Source: Thermococcus eurythermalis (GTDB taxonomy: Archaea > Methanobacteriota_B > Thermococci > Thermococcales > Thermococcaceae). From it: a stretch of 64,000 nucleotides of DNA. The DNA lies in the NCBI RefSeq assembly GCF_000769655.1, contig NZ_CP008887.1, positions 372,001-436,000 of the forward strand, read 5' to 3'. The position numbers were made by a program, and so were the translations under genes. Positions 1 to 8,447 of this stretch are shown piece after piece (the stretch's first letter is position 1; each line of letters begins with the position of its first letter). The notes below the pieces were generated by a model, which saw only the letters and a program-made list of their open reading frames with translations, did not search any database and had not been told where the DNA came from.

Positions 1-588
1 CCCGGCGACGAGATTGCCTTCGCCCTCGATGCCGCTTCCAGCGAGTTCTTCCACCCGGACAAGGACAAGTACGTCGTGAGTGGCAAGGAGTACGACAGGG
101 GCGAGCTCCTCGAGCTCTACCGCGAGCTGGTCTCGGCCTACCCGATAGTCTCCATCGAGGACCCGTTCCAGGAGGAGGACTGGGAAGGCTTCGTCATGAT
201 AACCAAGGAGCTCGGCAGGAAGGTTCAGATAGTCGGCGACGACCTCTTCGTCACCAACCCAAGGAGGATAAGGAAGGGCATCGAGATGGGCGCCGCCAAC
301 GCGCTCCTCCTCAAGGTCAACCAGATTGGAACCCTCAGCGAGGCGATAGACGCAGCTTACACCGCCTTTAGGGCCGGCTATGGAGTCGTTGTCTCCCACA
401 GGAGCGGAGAGACCGAGGACAGCACTATAGCAGACCTCGCCGTTGCCCTCAACGCCGGCCAGATCAAGACCGGCGCCCCAGCCAGGAGCGACAGGAACGC
501 CAAGTACAACCAGCTCATACGCATAGAGGAGGAGCTCGAGGGCATAGCCGTCTATCCGGGCAAGAAGTTCAGGAACCCGTTCCTCTGA
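1..588 (+). CDS. eno: Enolase, C-terminal part (5' end outside window)
   Basis: Enolase converts 2-phosphoglycerate to phosphoenolpyruvate in glycolysis and gluconeogenesis. The reading frame is open from base 1 and carries the C-terminal barrel: the metal-binding SIEDPF segment, a GDDLFVTNP segment, the catalytic lysine region [11 protein letters not shown], and SHRSGETED, all hallmarks of the family. About 195 residues are present, so a little under half of a usual enolase of about 430 residues. A GTG at 76 is internal to the frame and is not the start. The gene ends seven bases before the stop of the convergent PadR gene. Confidence 0.97.
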   Translation, partial: PGDEIAFALDAASSEFFHPDKDKYVVSGKEYDRGELLELYRELVSAYPIVSIEDPFQEEDWEGFVMITKELGRKVQIVGDDLFVTNPRRIRKGIEMGAANALLLKVNQIGTLSEAIDAAYTAFRAGYGVVVSHRSGETEDSTIADLAVALNAGQIKTGAPARSDRNAKYNQLIRIEEELEGIAVYPGKKFRNPFL

Positions 589-594
589 TGGGGC

Positions 595-1089
595 TTAGGC
601 TTCCTCTTCCCCTTTCTTCTTTGCCTCAAGCATCTCTCTGAGGGCCTTTCTCTTGGCGTTGAGTATCTCACAGACCCTGTCAAGGATTTTAAGGTATTCC
701 TCTATGGCCTCCTTGGCAAGCTCCCGCCCGTAGCCCAGCTCCTCCAGCTTCTTCCTCAGCGCTTCGTGGTACTGGACGGCTATGTAAAGGGACTGGAGCG
801 TTAGTTCGTTCGCCTCCCTGAGGTACTCCCATCCCTTTTCAGTGAGGGTGTACTTGATGAGCTTTCGCTTTCCATGGTACTCCTCCTTCGGCTCTAAAAG
901 GCCCTCTTCCACCATCTTGCTCAGCATGTTGTAGAGGTTGCCGTGGCTCGGCTTCCACGTCCCCTGGCTTATCTTCTCAATCTCCTTGAGGATTTCATAG
1001 CCGTGCGCCTCTCCCTTGAAGCCGACAATGACGAGTATGAGATGCCGAATTGGAGCAAGGAACATGTTCCTCATAGATGGGACAGCCAT
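595..1089 (-). CDS. PadR-family transcriptional regulator
   Basis: A 164-residue winged-helix regulator of the PadR type. Residues about 15-90 form the winged helix, with the typical MLSKMVEEGLLEP recognition-helix and wing region, followed by a charged helical dimerisation tail rich in Lys and Glu. PadR repressors usually control a neighbouring multidrug exporter, and here the gene is divergent from an MMPL/RND exporter across 109 bases holding an inverted repeat. The ATG at 1089 is preceded by GAGGTGGT on the minus strand. The likely role is ligand-responsive repression of the exporter and of itself; this is inferred from context. Confidence 0.9.
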   Translation of the reverse strand: MAVPSMRNMFLAPIRHLILVIVGFKGEAHGYEILKEIEKISQGTWKPSHGNLYNMLSKMVEEGLLEPKEEYHGKRKLIKYTLTEKGWEYLREANELTLQSLYIAVQYHEALRKKLEELGYGRELAKEAIEEYLKILDRVCEILNAKRKALREMLEAKKKGEEEA

Positions 1090-1114
1090 GACACCACCTC
1101 GAAAGGTTTATAAG

Positions 1115-1135
1115 ATATGTTCGTTCCAAACATAT
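1115..1135. promoter_or_regulatory. Putative PadR operator (inverted repeat)
   Basis: ATATGTT (1115-1121) and AACATAT (1129-1135) form a perfect 7-bp inverted repeat with a 7-base spacer. It lies between the divergent PadR and exporter genes. A second imperfect repeat (aatatgtctc ... gagatattt, 1140-1165) overlaps the probable TATA element of the exporter near 1157-1166. PadR operators are typically ATGT-N-ACAT dyads of this size, so this is a good candidate for autoregulation and exporter control. Confidence 0.6.
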
Positions 1136-1198
1136 TTGGCAATATGTCTCCTAAAGAGATATTTATGATTACCCCTTAAAAGATTTGAGGTGGTAGTA

Positions 1199-4100
1199 AT
1201 GGCGTGGAACGAGTGGATAGCAAAGCACCCAAAGACGGTGCTGGCAGTCTGGGTGGTGCTCATCGTCATTCTGGCACCGCTCGCCGGAAGGATTAGCGAG
1301 CTGACAGACTACAGCACAGAGCAGATGGTGTCCCACAACATAGAGTCCATCAGAGTCCAGGACATCATGAGCGAGGAGTTCACAGGAGCTCAGAACGAAG
1401 ACATGACGTACCTGCTGATAACGAACATCAGCGTCAACGACGAAAACGCGAGGAAAGCCTATTACGCGTTTAAAGACCGCGTTGAGGGCAGGTACGCCAC
1501 GAACGTAACATCTTACTATGACGCCCTCGACATGCTCTGGGACATGGACTACGAGCTGACCCTCAACATCACGAGGATGACCGCTAACATCACGGGAGTC
1601 CTCTACACGACAGTTAAGGGCGTCAACGACGGCTACGGAATGGTTCTGAGCCAGACGCTCCTTCTGAAGAACACAACCGAAATGGTAAGGGGAAGCCTCG
1701 TTGAAACCGCGGGGGCGTATCTGGCCCTCAAGGCCAACATGACGGCTCTCTACACTCAGCTCAATTCAACTGCCACTCTTCTCAGGGCCGCCGACGGGGC
1801 ATACCTCCAGATATGCGCTCAGAACCCGAATATGACCACTCAGGAGAAAGTCCTGGCCCTTCAGAACGCCCTTGAGAGCCAGGTTCCTGAGAACCAGAAA
1901 GCAATCGTCCCCGTCATAGCCCAGACCGTTGTGTCCTCAGACCCCTACTGCAAAGGTACGCTCCTCTCGAATGATGAGCTCCTCAGGAACACCACGGTCG
2001 AACTCGTGTACGGCATGGTCGCGGATACTGGCCTTGAACTCCCCAAGGAGGTTCTCTTCCAGCTGTACGACAGTAAGGGTAATGAGGCCGTTATAGACGC
2101 CCTCACCAAGAGCATTCTCAAGGGCCAGATAGCCCAGATGATGGAAAACCTCGCCCCGAACCCCGAGGCCGTTGCGGAGGCACTCGTTGAGGAGGTTGCG
2201 AAGGACCCGCAGGGAATAATAAGCGGGGAGAGGCTTGAGGACGCCACGGTCTCAGTCGTCCTTGCCATGGTGCCGCAGAAAACCGACGAAACTGAGAGCC
2301 TCGTCAGGGCCCTCTATGAGGGAGCCGATCCAAAGGAGCTCGCAAAGGAGCTCTTCCTCAAGGGAATAGGAGAGCAGTCCGGAGAGCAGGAGATGCCAGA
2401 GGAGTTCAAAGAAACAATGGAGGCCCTCATCGAGCAGGTCATAGAGAACTACCCGCTGAGCGAGGAGGAAATCGAGAGCCTTGTGAAGAAGACAGTCCTC
2501 TCGACTATATCGAGCTACGCGAAGGACAACCCCTACGGAGTCGAGCTGAAGTTCAACGAGACCCTGCTGGCTGAGATAGCCTTCCGCTTCAAAGACAACC
2601 CCAGCGCGATAACGAGGGAGGACGTCAAGCCCCTCGCGGAGGAGCTCTGGCCGGTTGTCAAGGAGAATGCAGGAACCTACCTCAGCATGCTCAAGAGCGA
2701 GGACAACACCACGGTTCTCATAACGTTCATACCGCTGGGAGAGCCCGGCCCCGATACAGACCCGTACCTCTACTACGCCCAGAACGCCACCAAGGTCAAG
2801 GAGATTGCCCTAGAGGAGTTCGGAAAGTACTTCCCTGACGCCTTCGGGGCCCTCGGAGGAACCCCCGTCCAGTCGCACGAGATGACCGCGTACGGCCGGA
2901 GCGATAACCAGAAGACCAGCCAGGCGAGCATCATAGGCGCCCTCGTCGTGCTGTTCATACTCATGGGAGGGGCCCTCCTGGCGACGTTACTGCCCTTCAC
3001 GGGCGTCGCAACCTCTGCGCTTACGGCCCTCGGAATAGCGTACCTGCTCACTAAGGGTGGAATCCTCAACATCGGAAGCTGGGCCCAGATGCTCACCATA
3101 ACGACCGCCCTCGGTCTTGGAATTGATTACTCGACCTACTACGTCCACCGCTTCAAGGAGTACATAGCCGAGGGCTATGAGCACGAGAAGGCCGTCGCAG
3201 AGGCACTCAAGAGGGCTAAGGACGCCGTCCTAGCGAGCGCATTCACGGACATCATAGCCTTCGCGAGCTTCGTCCTTGCCTGGGAGTTCCCGATATTCCA
3301 GCAGATGGGAATGGTAATCCCGCTGGCGGTCATAGCTGTGCTCCTCGCCAGCCTGACGTTCATACCGGCAATAACGGCCCTCATAGGCGACAAGGCGATA
3401 TTCTGGTGGCCGAGGCACATAAAGCACATCGAAACGCTCGATGTCCACGAGAGGAGCAGAATAGCCGAGTGGGTCGTCAACCACGCCAAGGTCGTCCTGC
3501 TCATAGGCCTCCTGATAGCGGTTCCTGCAACTTACACGTTCTTCACGTTCGAGGGAACCCACGACATGAGCCTCTTCCTGCCAGAGGGAAGCGAGACCCT
3601 CACCTTCATGCAGCTGAGCCAGGAGAAGCTCGGAGCGGCCATAACATCCCCGAACTACGTCATAATTGACCTCGGCCACAGCATAAGGGACGACGACCTC
3701 AAGGTGATAGAGGAAATAACTGCCCACATAACGACGATGGAAGGCGTCAAGGCCGTCTACTCACCTACCAGGCCCTACGGCGAGCCGGTGAGCAACCTGA
3801 CTCTGTCAGCGGTCAAGGCGCTCGGAGGAGACAGGTTCATCTCAAGCAAGGGCGACAAGGTGATGATTCAGATAGACCCGGTCTACAAACCGACAGACGA
3901 CAGGGCCAAGGAGCTCGTCAAGGCGCTGAGAAGCTACATTGCAGAGCTTGAGAAGGAGGGCAAGATAAAGGAGGGACTCGTCGGCGGAGGGGCGGCGCTC
4001 TCAATGGACCTCACCGACAGGATAAACGACATCTTCTGGCACAGGATAATTCCAGTGGCCCTCGTGCTGATGTTCCTCTCGCTGATACCGACGCTCAAGG

Positions 4101-4570
4101 GACTGCCGGCGGTCGTCTCGACGATGATGACAATATTCCTCGGCGTCATGACGAGCATCTGGGTCTCGACGTGGCTCTTCGGCAGGGTCTTTGACCAGGA
4201 AATCATGTGGTTCCTGCCGCTCATGGTCTTCGTAGTGCTCATGGGAGTCGGCATAGACTACAACAGCTTCTACCTCGTCAAGGCCAGGGACGAGTTCGAA
4301 AGAAGGTCGCCGAAGGACGCCCTCGTCGTGGCGGCGGGAACCATGGACACCCTCGTAATAGGCCTTGCCGTGGTCCTGGCGAGCACCTACGGCGCGCTGA
4401 TGCTCAGCAGCACGTGGGGAACGAGGGAGATAGGCTTTGCATTGGCCGCTGGAGTCCTGCTGACGGCGACGATGGCGGTGTACTTCATAGGCCCGGCCTT
4501 CATGAGCCTCTTCGGCGAAAAGGCCTGGTGGCCGCTGTTCAAGAACCAGGGAGAGGCCAAGAAGGAGTGA
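1199..4570 (+). CDS. MMPL/RND-superfamily exporter
   Basis: A 1123-residue membrane transporter of the RND superfamily, MmpL/hydrophobe exporter type. It has the usual duplicated layout: TM1 at about 12-30, a very large external domain (about 35-570), a block of TM helices (about 575-735), TM7 near 765-785, a second external domain, and a last TM block (about 950-1105). Both membrane blocks carry the GxGIDY signature (GLGIDYST and GVGIDYNS) with the acidic residue used for proton coupling. The start is ATG 1199; the in-frame GTG at 1190 lies inside the GAGGTGG ribosome binding site (1187-1193). The substrate is unknown; it is probably controlled by the adjacent PadR protein. Confidence 0.93.
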   Translation: MAWNEWIAKHPKTVLAVWVVLIVILAPLAGRISELTDYSTEQMVSHNIESIRVQDIMSEEFTGAQNEDMTYLLITNISVNDENARKAYYAFKDRVEGRYATNVTSYYDALDMLWDMDYELTLNITRMTANITGVLYTTVKGVNDGYGMVLSQTLLLKNTTEMVRGSLVETAGAYLALKANMTALYTQLNSTATLLRAADGAYLQICAQNPNMTTQEKVLALQNALESQVPENQKAIVPVIAQTVVSSDPYCKGTLLSNDELLRNTTVELVYGMVADTGLELPKEVLFQLYDSKGNEAVIDALTKSILKGQIAQMMENLAPNPEAVAEALVEEVAKDPQGIISGERLEDATVSVVLAMVPQKTDETESLVRALYEGADPKELAKELFLKGIGEQSGEQEMPEEFKETMEALIEQVIENYPLSEEEIESLVKKTVLSTISSYAKDNPYGVELKFNETLLAEIAFRFKDNPSAITREDVKPLAEELWPVVKENAGTYLSMLKSEDNTTVLITFIPLGEPGPDTDPYLYYAQNATKVKEIALEEFGKYFPDAFGALGGTPVQSHEMTAYGRSDNQKTSQASIIGALVVLFILMGGALLATLLPFTGVATSALTALGIAYLLTKGGILNIGSWAQMLTITTALGLGIDYSTYYVHRFKEYIAEGYEHEKAVAEALKRAKDAVLASAFTDIIAFASFVLAWEFPIFQQMGMVIPLAVIAVLLASLTFIPAITALIGDKAIFWWPRHIKHIETLDVHERSRIAEWVVNHAKVVLLIGLLIAVPATYTFFTFEGTHDMSLFLPEGSETLTFMQLSQEKLGAAITSPNYVIIDLGHSIRDDDLKVIEEITAHITTMEGVKAVYSPTRPYGEPVSNLTLSAVKALGGDRFISSKGDKVMIQIDPVYKPTDDRAKELVKALRSYIAELEKEGKIKEGLVGGGAALSMDLTDRINDIFWHRIIPVALVLMFLSLIPTLKGLPAVVSTMMTIFLGVMTSIWVSTWLFGRVFDQEIMWFLPLMVFVVLMGVGIDYNSFYLVKARDEFERRSPKDALVVAAGTMDTLVIGLAVVLASTYGALMLSSTWGTREIGFALAAGVLLTATMAVYFIGPAFMSLFGEKAWWPLFKNQGEAKKE

Positions 4571-4573
4571 CCT

Positions 4574-4600
4574 CTTTTTTCCCATTTTTGTCCCGGAAGG
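4574..4600 (+). terminator. T-rich terminator after the exporter
   Basis: Two T-runs (cttttttccc and atttttgt) follow directly on the stop codon of the exporter gene. Archaeal termination typically needs only such poly-T stretches on the coding strand. Confidence 0.55.
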
Positions 4601-4678
4601 GTTTTTAGCCCCTTTTCACTTTTCTCCATGAAGTTCATTCAAAAAGGTGGCCAATGAAGGGGGCGGAAACTTCACCAA

Positions 4679-4917
4679 CTACAACCCCCCGTTCTGCAGG
4701 GTGATTAAAATGGTGGAAAGAAGGAAACTCAAAATTTACATCCCCGGAATCAAATTCCCCCCGCAGGATTGGGGGGTTTCACCCCCCACGTCCTTGCTAA
4801 CCCCCTCCCCCCGAAGGTGGGGCTTCGCCCACTGCAACCCCCGGCTCTGAAAGGTGATTGAAATGGAAGCAGAAAAAAAGAAACTGAAGATATACATCCC
4901 CGGAATCAAATTTCCCT
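4679..4917 (+). repeat. Diverged tandem duplication of a gene start with hairpin-rich filler
   Basis: Two direct copies of about 85 bases, at 4679-4760 and 4832-4917. Each runs from ctacaaccccc / ctgcaaccccc through a GGTGAT-type ribosome binding site, a start codon and the codons for KLKIYIPGIKFP. The second copy is the real 5' end of the radical SAM gene; the first is a dead remnant that falls into C- and G-rich sequence. The filler at 4760-4831 contains the hairpin ggggggtttcacccccc and the element ggtggggcttcgccca, which resembles the hairpin repeats at 26764-26830. This looks like an old tandem duplication interrupted by a small repeat element. Confidence 0.7.
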
Positions 4918-5702
4918 CTGTCTCGCTCACAGGAAGCTACTGCGCCCTCAACTGCGCCCACTGCGGGAGACACTACCTTGAGGGCATGAAGAAGCCCAGG
5001 AAAAGGGAGCTCGTTGACTTCTGCCTCGACCTCGAGCGCTCCGGAGGTTTGGGCTGTCTGCTGAGCGGGGGAATGGACTCCCGGCTGAAGGTGCCGATTG
5101 ACAAGTACGCGGACGAGCTGAGGGAGATTAAGAGGAGAACGAACCTGAAGCTCAACGCCCACGTCGGTTTCATAGACGAGAGCGATTTGGAGTGGCTGAA
5201 GTACGTTGATGTCGTTTCTCTCGACTTCGTCGGCGATGACGACGTGATAAGGCGAGTTTACAAAATAGACAAGACTGTAGAAGATTACCTTCGCATAGTT
5301 GAACTTCTGACCGAGAACGAAATCCGCGTGGCGCCCCACATAACGATAGGCCTCGACTTCGGGAGAATCCACTGGGAGTACCGGGCCATAGACCTGCTTA
5401 CTCAGTATCCGATAGACGTCCTCGTGCTGGACGTACTCATACCGACAAAAGGGACGGAGATGGAGAGCGTTCCGAAACCGGGCGTCGAGGAGAGCCTGAA
5501 GGTCGTAAAATACGCCCGCGAACGCTTCGACGGAGAGATAAGCATAGGCTGCATGCGGCCGCTGGGACGGTGGAGGCTTGAGTTCGACAGGGGGGCAGTC
5601 CTGGCAGGAGTTGACAGGCTGACGAACCCGCCGAGGAAAATCATAGAGTGGGCAAAAACTGTTAGAGAAGTCGAGATAATCTACGAGTGCTGTGTGATGT
5701 AG
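4863..5702 (+). CDS. Radical SAM protein, lipoyl/biotin synthase-like
   Basis: A 279-residue radical SAM enzyme. The cluster-binding CX3CX2C motif is visible as CALNCAHC close to the N-terminus, followed by an LSGGMDSR glycine-rich stretch for SAM binding. The N-terminus IPGIKFPSVSLTG and overall length match my memory of an archaeal family once called uncharacterised biotin synthase homologues, one member of which acts in archaeal two-protein lipoyl synthesis (LipS2). That specific function is a guess. The start is ATG 4863 with ribosome binding site GGTGAT (4854-4859); the in-frame GTG at 4854 is part of that site. A decayed copy of its 5' end lies directly upstream. Confidence 0.85.
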   Translation: MEAEKKKLKIYIPGIKFPSVSLTGSYCALNCAHCGRHYLEGMKKPRKRELVDFCLDLERSGGLGCLLSGGMDSRLKVPIDKYADELREIKRRTNLKLNAHVGFIDESDLEWLKYVDVVSLDFVGDDDVIRRVYKIDKTVEDYLRIVELLTENEIRVAPHITIGLDFGRIHWEYRAIDLLTQYPIDVLVLDVLIPTKGTEMESVPKPGVEESLKVVKYARERFDGEISIGCMRPLGRWRLEFDRGAVLAGVDRLTNPPRKIIEWAKTVREVEIIYECCVM

Positions 5703-5773
5703 GGCTCAGAAAACACAATCCTCTTTAAGACCTCCTGTTGAAATACTCTCAAACAATAAAAAGGACACTAAAT

Positions 5774-6055
5774 TCATCTCCCAAGCAGATTTATCCTTTT
5801 GAGCTCCGTTTCTGCATCTTTAATGGCTTCATCCAGGGCTTTTAGAAGGATTCCTTTTGAAACTTTAACTGTGATTTTAGCCCATGCAACAAAGAACAGA
5901 ACAACCATACCACCCATGCTGGAGGCGTAGATTATTTCCAGTGGATCGTAAGTTCCAAGGGTAAACCTGACAAAAGGCGGACGGGTAAGGCCTGCCAACC
6001 TAACCAGTGTTGATAGTACTTTTCCCAGACCTTGCTTTAGTTGGGCTGGTCCCAT
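5774..6055 (-). CDS. Small single-pass membrane protein in toxin-like cluster
   Basis: A 93-residue protein of unknown family. A hydrophobic segment at about residues 43-65 (IIYASSMGGMVVLFFVAWA) should span the membrane, with a charged, probably helical C-terminal tail. The ATG at 6055 is preceded by GGAGAG; the longer GTG start at 6067 has no spaced ribosome binding site. Its start overlaps the end of the reconstructed upstream family A gene (stop at 6037), suggesting translational coupling. It is the last gene of the accessory minus-strand cluster, and by position could be an immunity protein, but nothing in the sequence proves this. Confidence 0.6.
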   Translation of the reverse strand: MGPAQLKQGLGKVLSTLVRLAGLTRPPFVRFTLGTYDPLEIIYASSMGGMVVLFFVAWAKITVKVSKGILLKALDEAIKDAETELKRINLLGR

Positions 6056-6572
6056 ACTACTCTCCACTCTTCCTTGGGCAGTTTTCCTTTTTTAATGAAC
6101 TCTTTTAGTTCTTTCAGGTCATCAATGTAGTCCTTTAAGTTAATTGTAGCATTTAAAATATAAACATCCCATAAATCTCGACATCGTACTCATTTAAGTA
6201 GCTTTCATCGCTCTCCTCCCAAAACTCATCCGGACGGAGGAGTCTAAATCTTAAATGCTCGACTTCCACAGGCTTCTTCTGCATAATACGGCTTATGTTT
6301 TCGATAGTACGTTGAATGTTTTTAGTAAACTCCTTAACGGGGATTTGGAAGTCCCTGCCGTCGGGAAGTTTAATCGTAACATACCCTCCATTTTCCACGA
6401 GTTTCAGTCCAAAAAAATCACCGGAACCCTTCAACTCTGCAAGTATCTCCAGTACTTCCGTAAACTCCTGTACCGGGACGGGTTCATCAGTGAGGAATAG
6501 GGGTTCTTCAGCTGTTATTAGAACGGGAAATCCTTCCTCCTCTGAGGTGAAATAAAAGGAAAGGTACATCAT
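6037..6572 (-). pseudogene. Companion family A, copy 1 (frameshifted)
   Basis: The frame starting at ATG 6572 runs 139 codons and stops at 6153, but homology with copy 2 (7825-8356) continues in another frame to a stop at 6037. One extra G in the G-run at 6168-6170 restores a protein of about 178 residues ending in LKEFIKKGKLPKEEW, matching LKDFVADGKLPGK of copy 2. Shared features are an N-terminal segment of the form FPVLI...EPLFLTDEPV, a KLPDG turn in mid-protein and an (E/D)YDVEIYG motif near the C-terminus. It lies directly downstream of the decayed toxin-domain remnant, so it may be a cognate immunity protein. The frameshift could be real decay, phase variation or a homopolymer sequencing error. 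Confidence 0.75.
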
Positions 6573-6583
6573 AACACAACCCC

Positions 6584-7035
6584 CTAATATTTAGATGCAG
6601 GAAACGCGGTAACTATCCTATACCACCCTTTCCCTACTTTTTCAAGAACTACTGCCATTTTTGTTCCAAGTTTTGGAGAGTATCTTACGAGTACTATTCT
6701 GCCTGGCTTCTTCCCACAGTCCATGTAATCGGGATTTCGTATGGTTTCCTTTATTTCCCTCATGATATCCTAGGCAGAGAGGTACTTAAATTTATCCTTG
6801 AATTTGTACACGTTTGTGAGTATGTGGCGTATAATGATGTGTCTAGCACCTTCCTTATCAAGTATAACCCATCCTCCATCAAAGACCCCACAAGATAGTG
6901 TTGCTCCTCTGAACCAGATGTTACCGAAATGAGGGTATTCCTTGTCAAATTCTTCAGCAAGCTTCTTCGCCTTCTCTGCGTCCCATCCGTTGAGGTATGC
7001 CTACGCAAGGTGCTCTTCAAAGTACCTGTGCAAGA
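6584..7035 (-). pseudogene. Orphan, decayed C-terminal domain of the secreted toxin-like protein
   Basis: Reading the minus strand in one frame from about 7035 gives YFEEHLA*AYLNGWDAEKAKK, then an RHIIIRH segment, and finally IVTAFPASKY before a TAG at 6584. This is clearly homologous to the last 150 or so residues of the protein at 9007-10008 (AQAYLNGWDANKAKK ... FITAYLD). Two in-frame TAG codons interrupt it, at 7001-7003 (where the intact paralogue has Gln) and 6770-6772. No N-terminal secretion region is present, and the segment abuts the stop of the upstream gene. It resembles the orphan C-terminal modules left beside polymorphic toxin genes. Confidence 0.8.
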
Positions 7036-7764
7036 TTACAGGCTATGAATAAAGTTTCTAAACCTCTTCAGGACTCCAATATATGCTAGTAATGGTTCTC
7101 TCAATGGGCCTTCTGGGAGCAACTGGGTTAGTTCTTCCAAGGAGTTTAACGTTTCCACACCCATTTTCAGGAAAGCCCTTGATAAGAGACCTGCATCACA
7201 CTCCATTACTATCCGTTTCGGGTTGAGCGTTCCATCTTTTTCGGCAAAGTAAGTCTCCGAACACACGAGCACCGTTTCTCCCCTGAGTTTGAACACCACC
7301 GGATTCAGGCTCTTTCCAAGCGTGGCATCGAAAACAGGTTCTCCAATATCCGGACACTCCAGTAGATACTTCCGTCTAAGCTCCTCAATAGGAACCTCTT
7401 TCAGCCGTGGGTCAGGAATTCTCTTAATTTCTGAGGGATAAATCCACTTCCGCAGAAATCCCACAAACCAGTCCTTTGTGACTATCTCTCTGTTAAACTT
7501 TTCCAAGGCGCCTCTGAGATAGATGCTCACAAGGAACGAGTTCTGAGGAACGCTGAGGAATACAAGTGTCTCATTGGAATCATCCGCGAGCACTTCATGC
7601 CCCATGATTTTCAGCGAGTACCTGCCGGGGGGTAAACGGAAGAGCTTCGAAAGAGCATGGAGGCGCAGGGGCTCCTTTTTGTTTTGGAGAGGCAATCCCT
7701 CCGGGTAGTCCATATTCTCCAGCTTTTTTCTCAAGTATTCAACATCGAAGTACCAAGTTATCAA
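7036..7764 (-). CDS. Uncharacterised 242-residue protein in toxin-like cluster
   Basis: I do not recognise the family. The likely start is TTG 7764, preceded by GGAGGGAG at good spacing; an in-frame TTG at 7779 lies just upstream of that site. There is no signal peptide or clear membrane helix. The middle part contains NPVVFKLRGETVLVCSETYF, which resembles SPVVFRKEGDYLLIEAF in the 170-residue protein at 8448-8960, so the two may share a domain. The stop codon sits exactly where homology of the following orphan toxin domain begins, which may mark a recombination joint. Confidence 0.65.
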   Translation of the reverse strand: MITWYFDVEYLRKKLENMDYPEGLPLQNKKEPLRLHALSKLFRLPPGRYSLKIMGHEVLADDSNETLVFLSVPQNSFLVSIYLRGALEKFNREIVTKDWFVGFLRKWIYPSEIKRIPDPRLKEVPIEELRRKYLLECPDIGEPVFDATLGKSLNPVVFKLRGETVLVCSETYFAEKDGTLNPKRIVMECDAGLLSRAFLKMGVETLNSLEELTQLLPEGPLREPLLAYIGVLKRFRNFIHSL

Positions 7765-7824
7765 GGCTACTCCCTCCAAAGGAGTCTTTCCTACCGCCCA
7801 AGTCCAAGCATCCCAATGGATTTG

Positions 7825-8356
7825 TCAATGTGCCTTTTTGCCGGGCAGTTTGCCGTCCGCCACGAAATCCTTGAGAAGTTTAAGCTCCTCAACGTATCCC
7901 TCGAGATTAACGAACGCTTCCAGTACGTACGTGCTCCCGTAAACTTGAACTTCGTACTCGTCCATGACGTCCTCGCGTTCACCGGGCATCTCAAGCACTT
8001 CAGGTGAAGGCAGCTTTAGCTTGAACCTGAGCCACTCCATCCGCACCGATTTACCGTGGAGAACCGCCTTCATATTTTGGAGAGGTCTGAACTATCCCGG
8101 AAAGCTTTTTACGGGTGACGTGTACCTTTCCCCCATCCGGTAAGGTCAGGCAAACCCTTCCACCTTCTGCCCTTATCTTCAGGTCCCAGAGCCTTTCTGG
8201 CGGGTTCTCCATTGATTGGAGCGCCTTTAGGGAGCTCATGAATTCATCCAGCACCACCGGGTCTTCACTGATGAAAACCGGCCCGTCTCCGAGAACCAGC
8301 ACGGGAAGCCCCTGTCTCCATCCTGGAGGAAGAAAGAGAATGTAATCACGCCTCAC
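7825..8356 (-). pseudogene. Companion family A, copy 2 (frameshifted)
   Basis: Two overlapping frames (8051-8356 and 7825-8073) together match the whole length of family A copy 1. The first half shares LPVLV...GPVFISEDPV and the LPDGGKVHV turn. The second half shares EWLRFKL, DEYEVQVYG and LKDFVADGKLP. A single-base shift near the C/A run at 8075-8080 would join them without changing the spacing relative to copy 1. The first frame begins with GTG at 8356. It could alternatively be two genes, but the alignment with copy 1 favours one disrupted gene. Function is unknown; by position it may be an immunity protein of the upstream toxin-like gene. Confidence 0.7.
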
Positions 8357-8438
8357 ACCTCAAGCATTCGACGTATTTCCCTTTTCCATCTGGGGGGTAT
8401 TCGTTCCTTAAGCTGTCCGGAACTTCAGTATCAAGCAT
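8346..8438 (-). CDS. Possible 30-residue small protein
   Basis: A short frame from ATG 8438 to TGA 8346 would encode a 30-residue peptide ending KYVECLRCEA, with two cysteines three residues apart. It fills the gap between the 170-residue gene and family A copy 2 and overlaps the start of the latter by 11 bases. No strong ribosome binding site is visible. It may be a real small gene or a remnant of a larger one. Confidence 0.3.
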   Translation of the reverse strand: MLDTEVPDSLRNEYPPDGKGKYVECLRCEA

Positions 8439-8447
8439 TCCACGGCA

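Noticed and set aside
4647-4850. Plus-strand frame of 67 codons before the radical SAM gene
   Set aside because: Its only protein-like part is the duplicated KLKIYIPGIKFP remnant; the rest is translated repeat.
6770-7003. Recoding of TAG (for example pyrrolysine) in the toxin-domain remnant
   Set aside because: Thermococcales are not known to encode pyrrolysine, all other genes here use TAG normally as stop, and the segment lacks a start and N-terminus; decay is simpler.
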